This document shows positions 19,177 to 27,342 of a DNA stretch of 64,000 nucleotides, in pieces; within the stretch, counting starts at the first letter, position 1; each line of letters starts with the position of its first letter. Under the pieces are notes generated by a model. That model did not search any database. It was not told where the DNA came from and was given only the letters and a program-made list of their open reading frames with translations. A program made the translations under genes and the position numbers. This DNA comes from Stutzerimonas azotifigens DSM 17556 (GTDB taxonomy: Bacteria > Pseudomonadota > Gammaproteobacteria > Pseudomonadales > Pseudomonadaceae), in contig NZ_AUDU01000046.1 of NCBI RefSeq assembly GCF_000425625.1, forward strand, positions 1 through 64,000. The letters are read 5' to 3'.

Positions 19177-21015
19177 TTAGCCGACCGCCGTCCCGGAAGG
19201 GGCTGGTTGGGGCTCGATGAGCTGGCGCAGGGCCTCGCCGTCGAGCGTCTCTCGTTCCAGCAGGCAGCGCGCAGCGCGCTCGAGTTGGACCTGGCGTTCG
19301 GCGAGCAGGCGCAGGGCGCGCTGGAAGGCCCGCTCGACGATCGCCTGCACTTCGGAGTCGACCGCCGCGGCGGTGGTCTCGCCATAGTCGTGGGCGCGGG
19401 CCAGGCCGTACATCGCTTCGCCATCCAGCAGGCGCGGGCGCTCGCGTTCGAGGGCGACGTGCCCCAGCGCCTCGGACATGCCGTAGCGGGTGACCATCGC
19501 TCGGGCGATGTCGGTCACCTTGGCCAGATCGTCGGCGGCACCGGTGGACAGGTGGCCGAAGATCAGCCATTCGGCGGCGCGCCCGCCGAGCAGCACGGCC
19601 ATCTTGTTTTCCAGCTCCTCGCGGGTCATCAGGAAGCGGTCCTCGGTCGGCCGCTGTATGGTGTAGCCCAGCGCGCCCATGCCGCGCGGGATGATCGAGA
19701 CCTTGTGCACCGCATCCACGCCGGGCAGCGCCATGGCCACCAGCGCATGGCCCATCTCGTGGTAGGCGACGATCTCGCGCTCGCGGGGGTTGAGCAACCG
19801 GTTGCGCTTTTCCAGGCCGGCGACGATGCGCTCGATCGCCGCATTGAAGTCGTCCATGGTCACCGCGTCGGCGCCGCGCCGGGTCGCCAGCAGCGTGGCC
19901 TCGTTGACCAGGTTGGCCAGGTCCGCGCCGGTGAAGCCCGGCGTCAGCGCGGCGATCGCCTGCGCATCGACGTCCGCCGCCAGCCGCGCGCGCTTGAGAT
20001 GCACAGCGAGGATCTGCGCGCGGCCGACCTTGTCCGGCCGGTCGACCAGCACCTGGCGGTCGAAACGGCCGGCCCGCAGCAGCGCCGGGTCGAGGATTTC
20101 CGGGCGGTTGGTCGCGGCCAGCAGCACCAGCCCGGTGGAGGTGTCGAAGCCGTCGAGCTCGACCAGCAGCTGGTTGAGCGTCTGCTCCTTCTCGTCGTGC
20201 CCACCGCCCAGCGGCCCGGCGCCGCGGGCGCGACCGAGCGCGTCCAGCTCGTCGATGAAGATGATCGCCGGCGCCTTGGCCCGCGCCTGCTCGAACAGGT
20301 CGCGCACCCGCGCGGCGCCCACGCCGACGAACATCTCGACGAACTCCGAGCCGGAAATGGAGAAGAACGGCACCCGCGCCTCGCCGGCCACGGCGCGGGC
20401 CAGCAGGGTCTTGCCGGTGCCGGGCGGGCCGACCAGTAGCACGCCCTTGGGCATCCGCCCGCCGAGCCGCCCATAGGCCTGCGGGTTGCGCAGGAAATCG
20501 ACGATCTCGCGCAGCTCGTCCTTGGCCTCGTCGACCCCGGCGACGTCGGCGAAGGTCACCTTCATGTCGGTCTCGACGTAGATCCGCGCACGGCTCTTGC
20601 CGATCTGCATCATGCCGCCGCCGAGCCCGCCGCCCAGGCGGCGCAGCAGGACCAGCCAGACGCCGATGAACAGCGCCGCCGGCAGCAGCCAGGACAGCAG
20701 GTCGCGCACCAGCGTGCTCTCGATCTTGCCGCCGTAGCGCATGTCAAACCCCTGTAGATGCTCGGACAGGTCCGGTTCGACGCGCACGGCGATGAAGCGC
20801 TGGGTGCCGGAGGGCAGCGGTTCTTTCAGCGTGCCCTCGACGAAACGCTCGGAAACCGCCACCTGCTCGAGCTTGCCGTCGCGCAGGTAGCGCTCGAATT
20901 CGCTGTAGGGAATCTCCGCGGCCGGCGGGTTCAGCGCCAGCAGGTACTGCAGGCCGGCGAACACCAGCACGGCGACCAGCCAGTAGCGGATGTGGAATTG
21001 CGCCTTGTCGTTCAT
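19177..21015 (-). CDS. ftsH: FtsH-family ATP-dependent membrane zinc metalloprotease (probable accessory copy)
   Basis: This is a 612-residue membrane AAA+ protease that extracts and degrades membrane and soluble substrates. TM1 is about residues 10-28, a short periplasmic domain runs to about 105, and TM2 is about 106-126. Walker A is GPPGTGKT at 196-203, Walker B IFIDELD at 252-258, the second region of homology [10 protein letters not shown] at 313-322, and the zinc site HEMGH at 419-423 with a third acidic ligand near D495/D496. All catalytic residues are intact. The housekeeping ftsH normally follows rlmE; this copy stands alone between queG and ubiX, so I infer a second paralogue. Confidence 0.88.
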   Translation of the reverse strand: MNDKAQFHIRYWLVAVLVFAGLQYLLALNPPAAEIPYSEFERYLRDGKLEQVAVSERFVEGTLKEPLPSGTQRFIAVRVEPDLSEHLQGFDMRYGGKIESTLVRDLLSWLLPAALFIGVWLVLLRRLGGGLGGGMMQIGKSRARIYVETDMKVTFADVAGVDEAKDELREIVDFLRNPQAYGRLGGRMPKGVLLVGPPGTGKTLLARAVAGEARVPFFSISGSEFVEMFVGVGAARVRDLFEQARAKAPAIIFIDELDALGRARGAGPLGGGHDEKEQTLNQLLVELDGFDTSTGLVLLAATNRPEILDPALLRAGRFDRQVLVDRPDKVGRAQILAVHLKRARLAADVDAQAIAALTPGFTGADLANLVNEATLLATRRGADAVTMDDFNAAIERIVAGLEKRNRLLNPREREIVAYHEMGHALVAMALPGVDAVHKVSIIPRGMGALGYTIQRPTEDRFLMTREELENKMAVLLGGRAAEWLIFGHLSTGAADDLAKVTDIARAMVTRYGMSEALGHVALERERPRLLDGEAMYGLARAHDYGETTAAAVDSEVQAIVERAFQRALRLLAERQVQLERAARCLLERETLDGEALRQLIEPQPAPSGTAVG

Positions 21016-21109
21016 GGCTCGGCTCCTCGGTAGCTCGCCCACGATTGTCCTCGGCCCGGATACCGCCCGCCTGGACCTGGATCAGCGAAACGCTTCTCCC
21101 GCCCCGCCC

Positions 21110-21748
21110 TCAGTCGTCGGGCGTGACGATGTGGTGCTCGCCCCAGCGCGGCAGCAGATCCTGCGGGACGCCGAGCAGGTCGAGGATGCGCGCCACCACG
21201 AAGTCGATCAGGTCGTCGACGGTCTGCGGCAGATGATAGAAGCCCGGCGACGCCGGCAGGACGGTCGCGCCGAGGTTGGACAGCCTGAGCATGTTCTCCA
21301 GGTGGATGCTCGAGTAGGGCGTCTCGCGCGGGACCAGGATCAGCGGGCGGCGCTCCTTCAGGCAGACGTCGGCGGCGCGCTCGATCAGGTCGTTGCAGGC
21401 ACCGCAGGCGATCGCCGACAGGGTGCCGGTGGAACAGGGCACCACCACCATCGCCGCGGGCGCGCCGGAGCCCGAAGCCGGCGGCGCCAGCCAATCCTGC
21501 CCGCCGAACACGCGGATCTGCCCGGGCGCGGCGCCGGTGTATTCGGTGAGGAACGCCTGCATGGCCTGCGGCTTGGCCGGCAGCACCACGTCGGTCTCGG
21601 TGGCGATGACCACCTGCGCGGCCTGGGAGATCAGGACGTGCGCCTCGCGCTCCTCCTGCACCAGGCAGTCGAGCAGGCGCAGGCCGTACTGCGCGCCGGA
21701 GGCGCCGGTCATGGCCAGGGTGATGCGTTCGGGTCCGCTCAAGGTCAT
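21110..21748 (-). CDS. ubiX: Flavin prenyltransferase UbiX
   Basis: UbiX builds the prenylated FMN cofactor used by the decarboxylase UbiD in ubiquinone synthesis. The 212-residue product opens with ITLAMTGASGAQYGLRLL (flavin-phosphate binding) and has VVVPCSTGTLSAIACG, RRPLILVPRETPYS and the C-terminal FYHLPQTVDDLIDFVVAR, all family blocks. ATG 21748 is chosen over the longer frame from 21895, whose extra residues translate repeat DNA. It neighbours mpl, as in PAO1 (PA4019-PA4020 from memory). Confidence 0.95.
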   Translation of the reverse strand: MTLSGPERITLAMTGASGAQYGLRLLDCLVQEEREAHVLISQAAQVVIATETDVVLPAKPQAMQAFLTEYTGAAPGQIRVFGGQDWLAPPASGSGAPAAMVVVPCSTGTLSAIACGACNDLIERAADVCLKERRPLILVPRETPYSSIHLENMLRLSNLGATVLPASPGFYHLPQTVDDLIDFVVARILDLLGVPQDLLPRWGEHHIVTPDD

Positions 21749-21781
21749 GCCTCCGTCGTTGAACCGGGTTGGCAGGGACAT

Positions 21782-21908
21782 CCCCTCTCCCCTCGGGAGA
21801 GGGCCGGGGTGAGGGTTGCGTGCCATCGCCCTCATCCGGCCCCTTCGGGCCACCTTCTCCCAGCGAGGCAGGGCGCGGCCCCTGTTCGCGAGCAAGCTCG
21901 CTCCTACG
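21782..21908. repeat. Inverted REP pair plus GCGAGCAAGCTCGCTCCTAC element
   Basis: The unit at 21782-21815 (ends GGCCGGGGTGAGGG) is a shorter, reverse-complement form of the CCCTCATCCGGCC unit at 21829-21873, so together they form an inverted pair. The second unit has a degraded right stem. A third element, TTCGCGAGCAAGCTCGCTCC, follows at 21885-21908. All lie between mpl and ubiX on the minus strand. Confidence 0.75.
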
Positions 21909-21979
21909 TCAGGCCGTTTCTTCCCAATCCTGCGTCTGAAATGCCTTCGGCGATTTCCACCCTACCCGGAGTCACCCGT

Positions 21980-22011
21980 AGGGTGGAAAACCGCGAAGCG
22001 TTTTCCACCCT
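21980..22011. repeat. 11-bp perfect hairpin just past mpl
   Basis: AGGGTGGAAAA and TTTTCCACCCT flank a 10-base loop (CCGCGAAGCG), ending 6 bases from the mpl stop codon. On the mpl strand the A4/T4 ends could act as a weak terminator. The palindrome also resembles small intergenic repeats of Pseudomonas, since a partial third copy of the arm (TTCCACCCTACC) lies at 21955-21966. Confidence 0.6.
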
Positions 22012-22017
22012 GAGCGA

Positions 22018-23367
22018 TCAGCTCAGCGCCTCGGCCAGCTTGCCGTGCAGGCCGCCGAAGCCGCCGTTGCTCATGATCACCACCTGGGTGCCGGCGGTGG
22101 CATGCTGCTTCACCTCGGCGATGATCGCCTCCAGCGAGTCGCACACCCGGGTCGGCACCGGCGAGCCGGCGACCGTGCCGGCCAGGTCCCAGCCCAGGCT
22201 CGGCGGCGCGTACCAGATCGCCCGGTCGGCCTGGCGCACCGAATCGGCCAGGCCTTCACGGTGGGCACCAAGCTTCATCGAGTTCGAGCGCGGCTCGACC
22301 ACGGCGATGATCGGCGCCGTGCCGACGCGCTTGCGCAGGCCGTCGAGCGTGGTGGCGATGGCTGTCGGGTGGTGGGCGAAGTCGTCGTAGAGGGTCACGC
22401 CGGCAACCTCGGCGACCTTTTCCATCCGCCGCTTGACGCTCTTGAAGCGGCACAGCGCATTGGCCGCCTGGCCCGGCAGGATGCCCACGTGACGCGCCGC
22501 GGCCAGCGTGGCCAGGGCGTTGGCGACGTTGTGCCGGCCGGTCAGCGGCCAGTCCACGGTGCCCTGCAGCTCGCCCTGGAACAGCACCTCGAAGCAGGAG
22601 CCGTCCTCGGCGAGCAGCCGCGCCTGCCAGTCGCCGCCCTCTCCGGTGGTCTGCACCGGCGTCCAGCAGCCCATGCCGATCACCCGCTCGAGCGCCGCCT
22701 CGCCGGTGGGATGGATGATCAGCCCCTCGCCCGGCACGGTGCGCACCAGATGATGAAACTGACGCTCGATCGCCGCCAGGTCCGGGAAGATGTCCGCATG
22801 ATCGAATTCGAGATTGTTCAGGATCGCGGTCCGCGGGCGGTAGTGGACGAACTTCGAGCGCTTGTCGAAGAAGGCGCTGTCGTACTCGTCCGCCTCGACC
22901 ACGAAGAACGGCGAATCGCCCAGCCGCGCGGAAACGCCGAAATTCTGCGGCACGCCGCCGATGAGAAAGCCCGGCATCATCCCGGCGTCTTCCAGAACCC
23001 AGGCGAGCATGCTGCTGGTGGTGGTCTTGCCGTGGGTGCCGGCCACGCCGAGGACCCAACGGCCCTGCAGCACATGGTCGGCCAGCCACTGCGGGCCGGA
23101 GACGTAGGGCAGCCCGCGGTCGAGCACATACTCCACGGCCGGGTTGCCGCGCGACAGCGCGTTGCCGATCACCACCAGGTCGGGATTGGGAATCAGGTGC
23201 TCCGCCTCGTAGCCCTGCATCAGTTCGATGCCCTGGGCTTGCAGTTGGGTGCTCATCGGCGGATAGACGTTGGCGTCGGAGCCGGTGACCTGGTGGCCGA
23301 GCTCCTTGGCGAGCACCGCCAGCGAGCCCATGAAGGTGCCGCAGATGCCGAGAATATGGATGTGCAT
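22018..23367 (-). CDS. mpl: UDP-MurNAc:L-Ala-gamma-D-Glu-meso-DAP ligase Mpl
   Basis: Mpl reattaches recycled murein tripeptide to UDP-MurNAc. The 449-residue Mur ligase opens MHIHILGICGTFMG (nucleotide-sugar binding), has the ATP loop GTHGKTTT at 110-117, EADEYDSAFFDKRSK, and the C-terminal domain start TLYDDFAHHPTAI. Start ATG 23367 agrees with the family; the frame continues 70 codons upstream without similarity. It is divergent from eutB across 262 bp in which I saw no further gene. Confidence 0.95.
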   Translation of the reverse strand: MHIHILGICGTFMGSLAVLAKELGHQVTGSDANVYPPMSTQLQAQGIELMQGYEAEHLIPNPDLVVIGNALSRGNPAVEYVLDRGLPYVSGPQWLADHVLQGRWVLGVAGTHGKTTTSSMLAWVLEDAGMMPGFLIGGVPQNFGVSARLGDSPFFVVEADEYDSAFFDKRSKFVHYRPRTAILNNLEFDHADIFPDLAAIERQFHHLVRTVPGEGLIIHPTGEAALERVIGMGCWTPVQTTGEGGDWQARLLAEDGSCFEVLFQGELQGTVDWPLTGRHNVANALATLAAARHVGILPGQAANALCRFKSVKRRMEKVAEVAGVTLYDDFAHHPTAIATTLDGLRKRVGTAPIIAVVEPRSNSMKLGAHREGLADSVRQADRAIWYAPPSLGWDLAGTVAGSPVPTRVCDSLEAIIAEVKQHATAGTQVVIMSNGGFGGLHGKLAEALS

Positions 23368-23629
23368 GACAGTCCGTCTGAAGCGGTCGAAACGATGCCG
23401 GCAGGTTAGCACAGCCAGCGGTCGCGGCCCTCGTCCGGCCGAGCAACGGCGCCCGGTGGCAGCCGCGCAGTGACCGGCCGCCAGCACGCTCGCGGTGCAC
23501 GCAGGCAGCACCCCACGCCCGGTTTCGGGGCACGACCACCCGGCCCTCGACGTCCCGACGCGCCAAGGCCGAGGCACGCGCCTTGCTTGAGCTAGCCTGA
23601 ATGCATCGCCCCTTTCACGGAGACACCCG

Positions 23630-25024
23630 ATGGCGAATTATGCCCATACGGTCGGCGGCCAGACCTGGCGTTTCGACGGCCTGCGCGAGCTGATGGCCAA
23701 GGCCAGCCCGGCCCGCTCGGGCGACCGGCTGGCCGGCCTGGCCGCCGACAGCGACGCCGAGCGGGCGGCCGCGCAGATGGCGCTGGCGGAGGTCCCGCTG
23801 CGGCGCTTTCTCGACGAAGCGTTGATTCCCTACGAGCAGGACGAGGTCACCCGGCTGATCTTCGACGGCCACGACGCCGGCGCCTTCGCCCCGGTGGCCC
23901 ACCTGACGGTCGGCGACTTCCGCAACTGGCTGCTCTCGGAGCAGGCCGACGAGGCCGCGCTGGCCGCCCTGGCGCCGGGCCTGACGCCGGAGATGGTGGC
24001 CGCCGTGTCCAAACTCATGCGCGTGCAGGACCTGGTCCTGGCCGCGCAGAAGACCCGGGTCGTCAGCCGCTTTCGCAACACCCTCGGCCTGCGCGGGCGG
24101 ATGGCCACGCGGCTGCAGCCCAACCACCCCACCGACGACCCGGCCGGGATCGCCGCCAGCATCCTCGACGGCCTGCTCTACGGCAACGGCGACGCGGTGA
24201 TCGGCATCAACCCGGCCACCGACAGCACCGCCGGCATCTGCGAGTTGCTGAAGATGCTCGACGCGGTGATCCAGCGCTACGAGATTCCCACCCAGGCCTG
24301 CGTGCTGACCCACGTCACCACCTCCATCGAGGCCATCGAGCGCGGCGCGCCGGTGGACCTGGTGTTCCAGTCGATTGCCGGCACCGAGGCGGCCAACGCC
24401 AGCTTCGGCATCAGCCTGGCGACTTTGCGGGAAGGCTACGAGGCCGGTCTCTCGCAGCGCCGCGGCACCCTCGGCGACAACCTCATGTACTTCGAGACCG
24501 GCCAGGGCAGCGCGCTCTCGGCCAACGCCCACCACGGTGTCGACCAGCAGACCTGCGAGGCGCGCGCCTACGCCGTGGCGCGGCATTTCAAGCCGCTTCT
24601 GGTGAACACCGTGGTCGGCTTCATCGGCCCCGAATACCTGTACAACGGCAAGCAGATCATCCGTGCCGGGCTGGAGGACCACTTCTGCGCCAAGCTGCTC
24701 GGCGTGCCGATGGGCTGCGACATCTGCTACACCAACCACGCCGAGGCCGACCAGGACGACATGGACATGCTGCTGACCCTGCTCGGCGCCGCCGGGGTCA
24801 ACTTCATCATGGGCATCCCCGGCTCGGACGACGTGATGCTCAACTACCAGACCACCTCCTTCCACGATGCGCTCTACCTGCGCCAGCTGCTCGGGCTGCG
24901 GCCCGCGCCGGAGTTCGAGGACTGGCTGGCGCGCATGGAGATCCTGCGCCTGGACGGCAACCGCCTGCAGCTCGGCGACGGCCTGCCCCCGGCCTTCCGC
25001 CGGGCGCTGGCGCAGCTGGGTTGA
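23630..25024 (+). CDS. eutB: Ethanolamine ammonia-lyase large subunit
   Basis: EutB is the large subunit of the AdoCbl-dependent lyase that turns ethanolamine into acetaldehyde and ammonia. The 464-residue length is normal. Recognisable family segments include RVVSRFRNTLGLRGRMATRLQPNHPTD in the first half, GQGSALSANAHHGVDQQT near 295, and MGCDICYTNHAEADQDDMD near 365. ATG 23630 follows a GGAG site. Unlike PAO1, no ethanolamine permease or acetaldehyde dehydrogenase gene is adjacent, so uptake and the next step must be encoded elsewhere. Confidence 0.95.
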   Translation: MANYAHTVGGQTWRFDGLRELMAKASPARSGDRLAGLAADSDAERAAAQMALAEVPLRRFLDEALIPYEQDEVTRLIFDGHDAGAFAPVAHLTVGDFRNWLLSEQADEAALAALAPGLTPEMVAAVSKLMRVQDLVLAAQKTRVVSRFRNTLGLRGRMATRLQPNHPTDDPAGIAASILDGLLYGNGDAVIGINPATDSTAGICELLKMLDAVIQRYEIPTQACVLTHVTTSIEAIERGAPVDLVFQSIAGTEAANASFGISLATLREGYEAGLSQRRGTLGDNLMYFETGQGSALSANAHHGVDQQTCEARAYAVARHFKPLLVNTVVGFIGPEYLYNGKQIIRAGLEDHFCAKLLGVPMGCDICYTNHAEADQDDMDMLLTLLGAAGVNFIMGIPGSDDVMLNYQTTSFHDALYLRQLLGLRPAPEFEDWLARMEILRLDGNRLQLGDGLPPAFRRALAQLG

Positions 25025-25086
25025 TGGGCAGCGGGCTTTGCCTCGCTCGAGGGCTGCAGAAGCAGCGGACCAGCACCAAACCAACC

Positions 25087-25247
25087 CCCTCTCCCCCGGG
25101 AGAGGGCCGGGGTGAGGGCCAGCGTGCAGGGCGCTTCCCTCATCCGCCCCTGCGGGCCACCTTCTCCCGGCGGGAGAAGGGCAGAGGCCGGCACGAGCCC
25201 GCGCGCGAACAACGACTCAGGCTTTCGCGAGCAAGCTCGCTCCTACG
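25087..25247. repeat. REP cluster inside the eutB-eutC operon
   Basis: The 243-bp eutB-eutC gap is filled by an inverted pair (25087-25118, GGCCGGGGTGAGGG end; 25137-25181, CCCTCATCCGCCCCTGCGGG) and a TTCGCGAGCAAGCTCGCTCC element (25223-25247). The last ends only 20 bases before the eutC ATG. These are the same three families, in the same order, as the mpl-ubiX cluster at 21782-21908. Confidence 0.85.
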
Positions 25248-25267
25248 ATTGGCACTGGATACGAACC

Positions 25268-26062
25268 ATGAACGACCGCACCGCCCCCCAAAGTCCCTGG
25301 CAGGCCCTCCGCCGCCTGACGCCCGCGCGCATCGCCCTCGGCCACGCTGGCGGCAGCCTGCCCACCGCGGCCCAGCTGGACTTCCAGTTCGCCCACGCCC
25401 AGGCGCGCGACGCCGTGCACGCGGCGCTGGACCTGCCGCCACTGACCGAGGCCGTCCGGGCGCTCGGCCTCGAGCCCCTGTGCCTGCACAGCGCGGCGGC
25501 CGATCGCCAGCTCTACCTGCAGCGGCCGGACCTCGGCCGCCGTCTCGACCCAGCCTCGGCCGAACTGCTCGCCGGGCACAGCGCGACGGAAGGCTACGAC
25601 CTGGTGGTGGTGATCGCCGACGGGCTTTCGGCATTGGCGGTGCAGCGGCATGCCCTGCCGATGCTCGAGCGCATCGCCGAACAGGCCCGCGCCGAGGGCT
25701 GGCGGCTGGCGCCGGTGTGCCTGGTGGAACAGGGCCGGGTGGCCATCGCCGACGAAATCGGCGAGCGCCTCAACGCGCGCATGAGCGTGATCCTGCTCGG
25801 CGAACGGCCGGGCCTCAGCTCGCCGGACAGCCTCGGGCTGTATTTCACCTACGCTCCGCGGGTGGGCCGCCACGACGCGCAGCGCAACTGCATCTCCAAC
25901 GTGCGCCTGGAAGGCCTGAGCTACGCCCTGGCCGCCCATCGCCTGGGCCACCTGATGCGCGAGGCCTGTCGGCGCCAGCTGTCCGGCGTGAAGCTGAAGG
26001 ACGAGGCGGAGGTGCCGAGCCTGGAGGGCGGCACCGGGGCCGGCAATTTCCTGCTCGGCTGA
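25268..26062 (+). CDS. eutC: Ethanolamine ammonia-lyase small subunit
   Basis: EutC completes the B12-dependent lyase with EutB. The 264-residue product shows the family blocks [42 protein letters not shown] and the C-terminal [28 protein letters not shown] 25268 is preferred because the frame upstream is repeat DNA with no similarity. No strong Shine-Dalgarno is obvious, and the repeat cluster ends 20 bases before the start, so translation or mRNA stability may differ from eutB. Confidence 0.94.
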   Translation: MNDRTAPQSPWQALRRLTPARIALGHAGGSLPTAAQLDFQFAHAQARDAVHAALDLPPLTEAVRALGLEPLCLHSAAADRQLYLQRPDLGRRLDPASAELLAGHSATEGYDLVVVIADGLSALAVQRHALPMLERIAEQARAEGWRLAPVCLVEQGRVAIADEIGERLNARMSVILLGERPGLSSPDSLGLYFTYAPRVGRHDAQRNCISNVRLEGLSYALAAHRLGHLMREACRRQLSGVKLKDEAEVPSLEGGTGAGNFLLG

Positions 26063-26122
26063 GACTTGCCGGTGCCGTGGACGCTGCTTAAGGTTGGGGC
26101 CGTCCCGTCACGAGTCCACCTC

Positions 26123-26935
26123 ATGCTGTCGCTGCGTAACTGGCGCCGCCGGCGCATCCTCTCGCGCCACCTGATCGACGCCGACACCTGGCAGCAGGTG
26201 CTCGACCGGCTGCCGATCCTCGACGGGCTGGAGCCCGCCGACGCCGCCCTGCTGCGCGAGCGCGCCTCGCTGTTCCTCCATGACAAGCGCCTGACCCTGC
26301 TCGGCGACCTGCAGCTCGACGCCCCGCAGCGTGCCAGCCTGGCGGCGCTGGCCGAGCTGCCACTGCTCCGGCTCGAGGACCTCGGCTGGTATCAGGGCTT
26401 CCACGAACTGCTGATCTACCCCGAAGACTTCGCCAGCCCGCAGAAGCACCGCGACCCGGCCTCCGGCGTGGTCCACGAATGGGACGACGAGCGCAGCGGC
26501 GAAGCCTGGCATCAGGGCCCGGTCATCCTCGCCTGGCCGGGCATCGAGCAGAGCGGCAACTGGGATGGCTACAACCTGGTCATCCACGAGATGTCGCACA
26601 AGCTCGACATGCTCAACGGCGCGGCCAACGGCCTGCCGCCGCTGCACCGCGACATGCGCATCGCCGACTGGGCGCAGGCCATGCAGGCGGCCTACGATGC
26701 CCTCAACACCCAGCTCGACGCCGATCCGGACGCCGAGACGCCGATCGACCCCTACGCCGCCGAAGACCCGGCGGAGTTCTTCGCGGTGACCAGCGAATAC
26801 TTCTTCAGCGCCCCCGACCTGCTGCACCAGGCCTTCCCCGAGGTCTACCGCCAGCTCGCCCTGTTCTACCGCCAGGACACCCTCGCCCGCTTCCTGCGTC
26901 TGCAGCAGGAGGCCGAGCGCACGCAAGGCGCCTGA
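26123..26935 (+). CDS. mtfA: MtfA-like zinc peptidase (DgsA anti-repressor family)
   Basis: This is a 270-residue cytosolic M90-family peptidase. The HEMSH zinc motif is at 155-159 and PAEFFAVTSEYFF near 215 supplies the likely third acidic ligand. In E. coli MtfA binds the repressor Mlc and controls glucose PTS expression; Pseudomonas lacks that glucose PTS, so the partner here is unknown. ATG 26123 matches the family start (basic MLSLRNWRRRR); the frame opens 57 bases earlier. It follows eutC by 60 bp and could be co-transcribed. Confidence 0.88.
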   Translation: MLSLRNWRRRRILSRHLIDADTWQQVLDRLPILDGLEPADAALLRERASLFLHDKRLTLLGDLQLDAPQRASLAALAELPLLRLEDLGWYQGFHELLIYPEDFASPQKHRDPASGVVHEWDDERSGEAWHQGPVILAWPGIEQSGNWDGYNLVIHEMSHKLDMLNGAANGLPPLHRDMRIADWAQAMQAAYDALNTQLDADPDAETPIDPYAAEDPAEFFAVTSEYFFSAPDLLHQAFPEVYRQLALFYRQDTLARFLRLQQEAERTQGA

Positions 26936-26939
26936 GCCC

Positions 26940-27114
26940 CCCTCATCCGGCCCTGCGGGCCACCTTCTCCCAAGGGGAGAAGGGAAAAGCAGCGGCGCTG
27001 CGCCTGTGCTCGCGGTGACATACCTGTAGAAGCAGGCTCTGCCTGCGACCTCGGCCTGCTCGTTGCCATGTCTTACATTGCCCTCTCCCGCCGGGGAGAG
27101 GGCCGGGGTGAGAG
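26940..27114. repeat. REP-like elements between mtfA and the purine permease
   Basis: The 407-bp gap contains a CCCTCATCCGGCCCTGCGGG unit (26940-26984), a weaker GTAGAAGCAGGCTCTGCCTG palindrome (27024-27051) and the opposite-orientation CCCTCTCCC...GGCCGGGGTGAG unit (27081-27114), again an inverted pair. Bases 27115-27342 show no gene; a TAAGAT at 27241-27246 could be a -10 element for the permease, without a convincing -35. Confidence 0.75.
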
Positions 27115-27342
27115 GCCCGCTGCACGCCGCTCGCATTCACCAAACAATGCACGCTGTCCGCATGTCTCAACACAAAACCCATTGCACCGCCCTGCCTGCA
27201 CCCATGACCCGCGGCCGTTCAACCCCATTGGCAGGCAGGGTAAGATGCGCGCCTTTTTTGGCCTGCGGCACCGGAATGGGCTTTGCTTGCGCAAGGGCAT
27301 CGCCGCCCGCCGGCCGCGACCGGCATACAAGGGGGATCACCA

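Noticed and set aside
27218-27246. Promoter for the NCS2 permease
   Set aside because: TAAGAT at 27241 is a fair -10, but the matching -35 (TTCAAC) agrees poorly with consensus.
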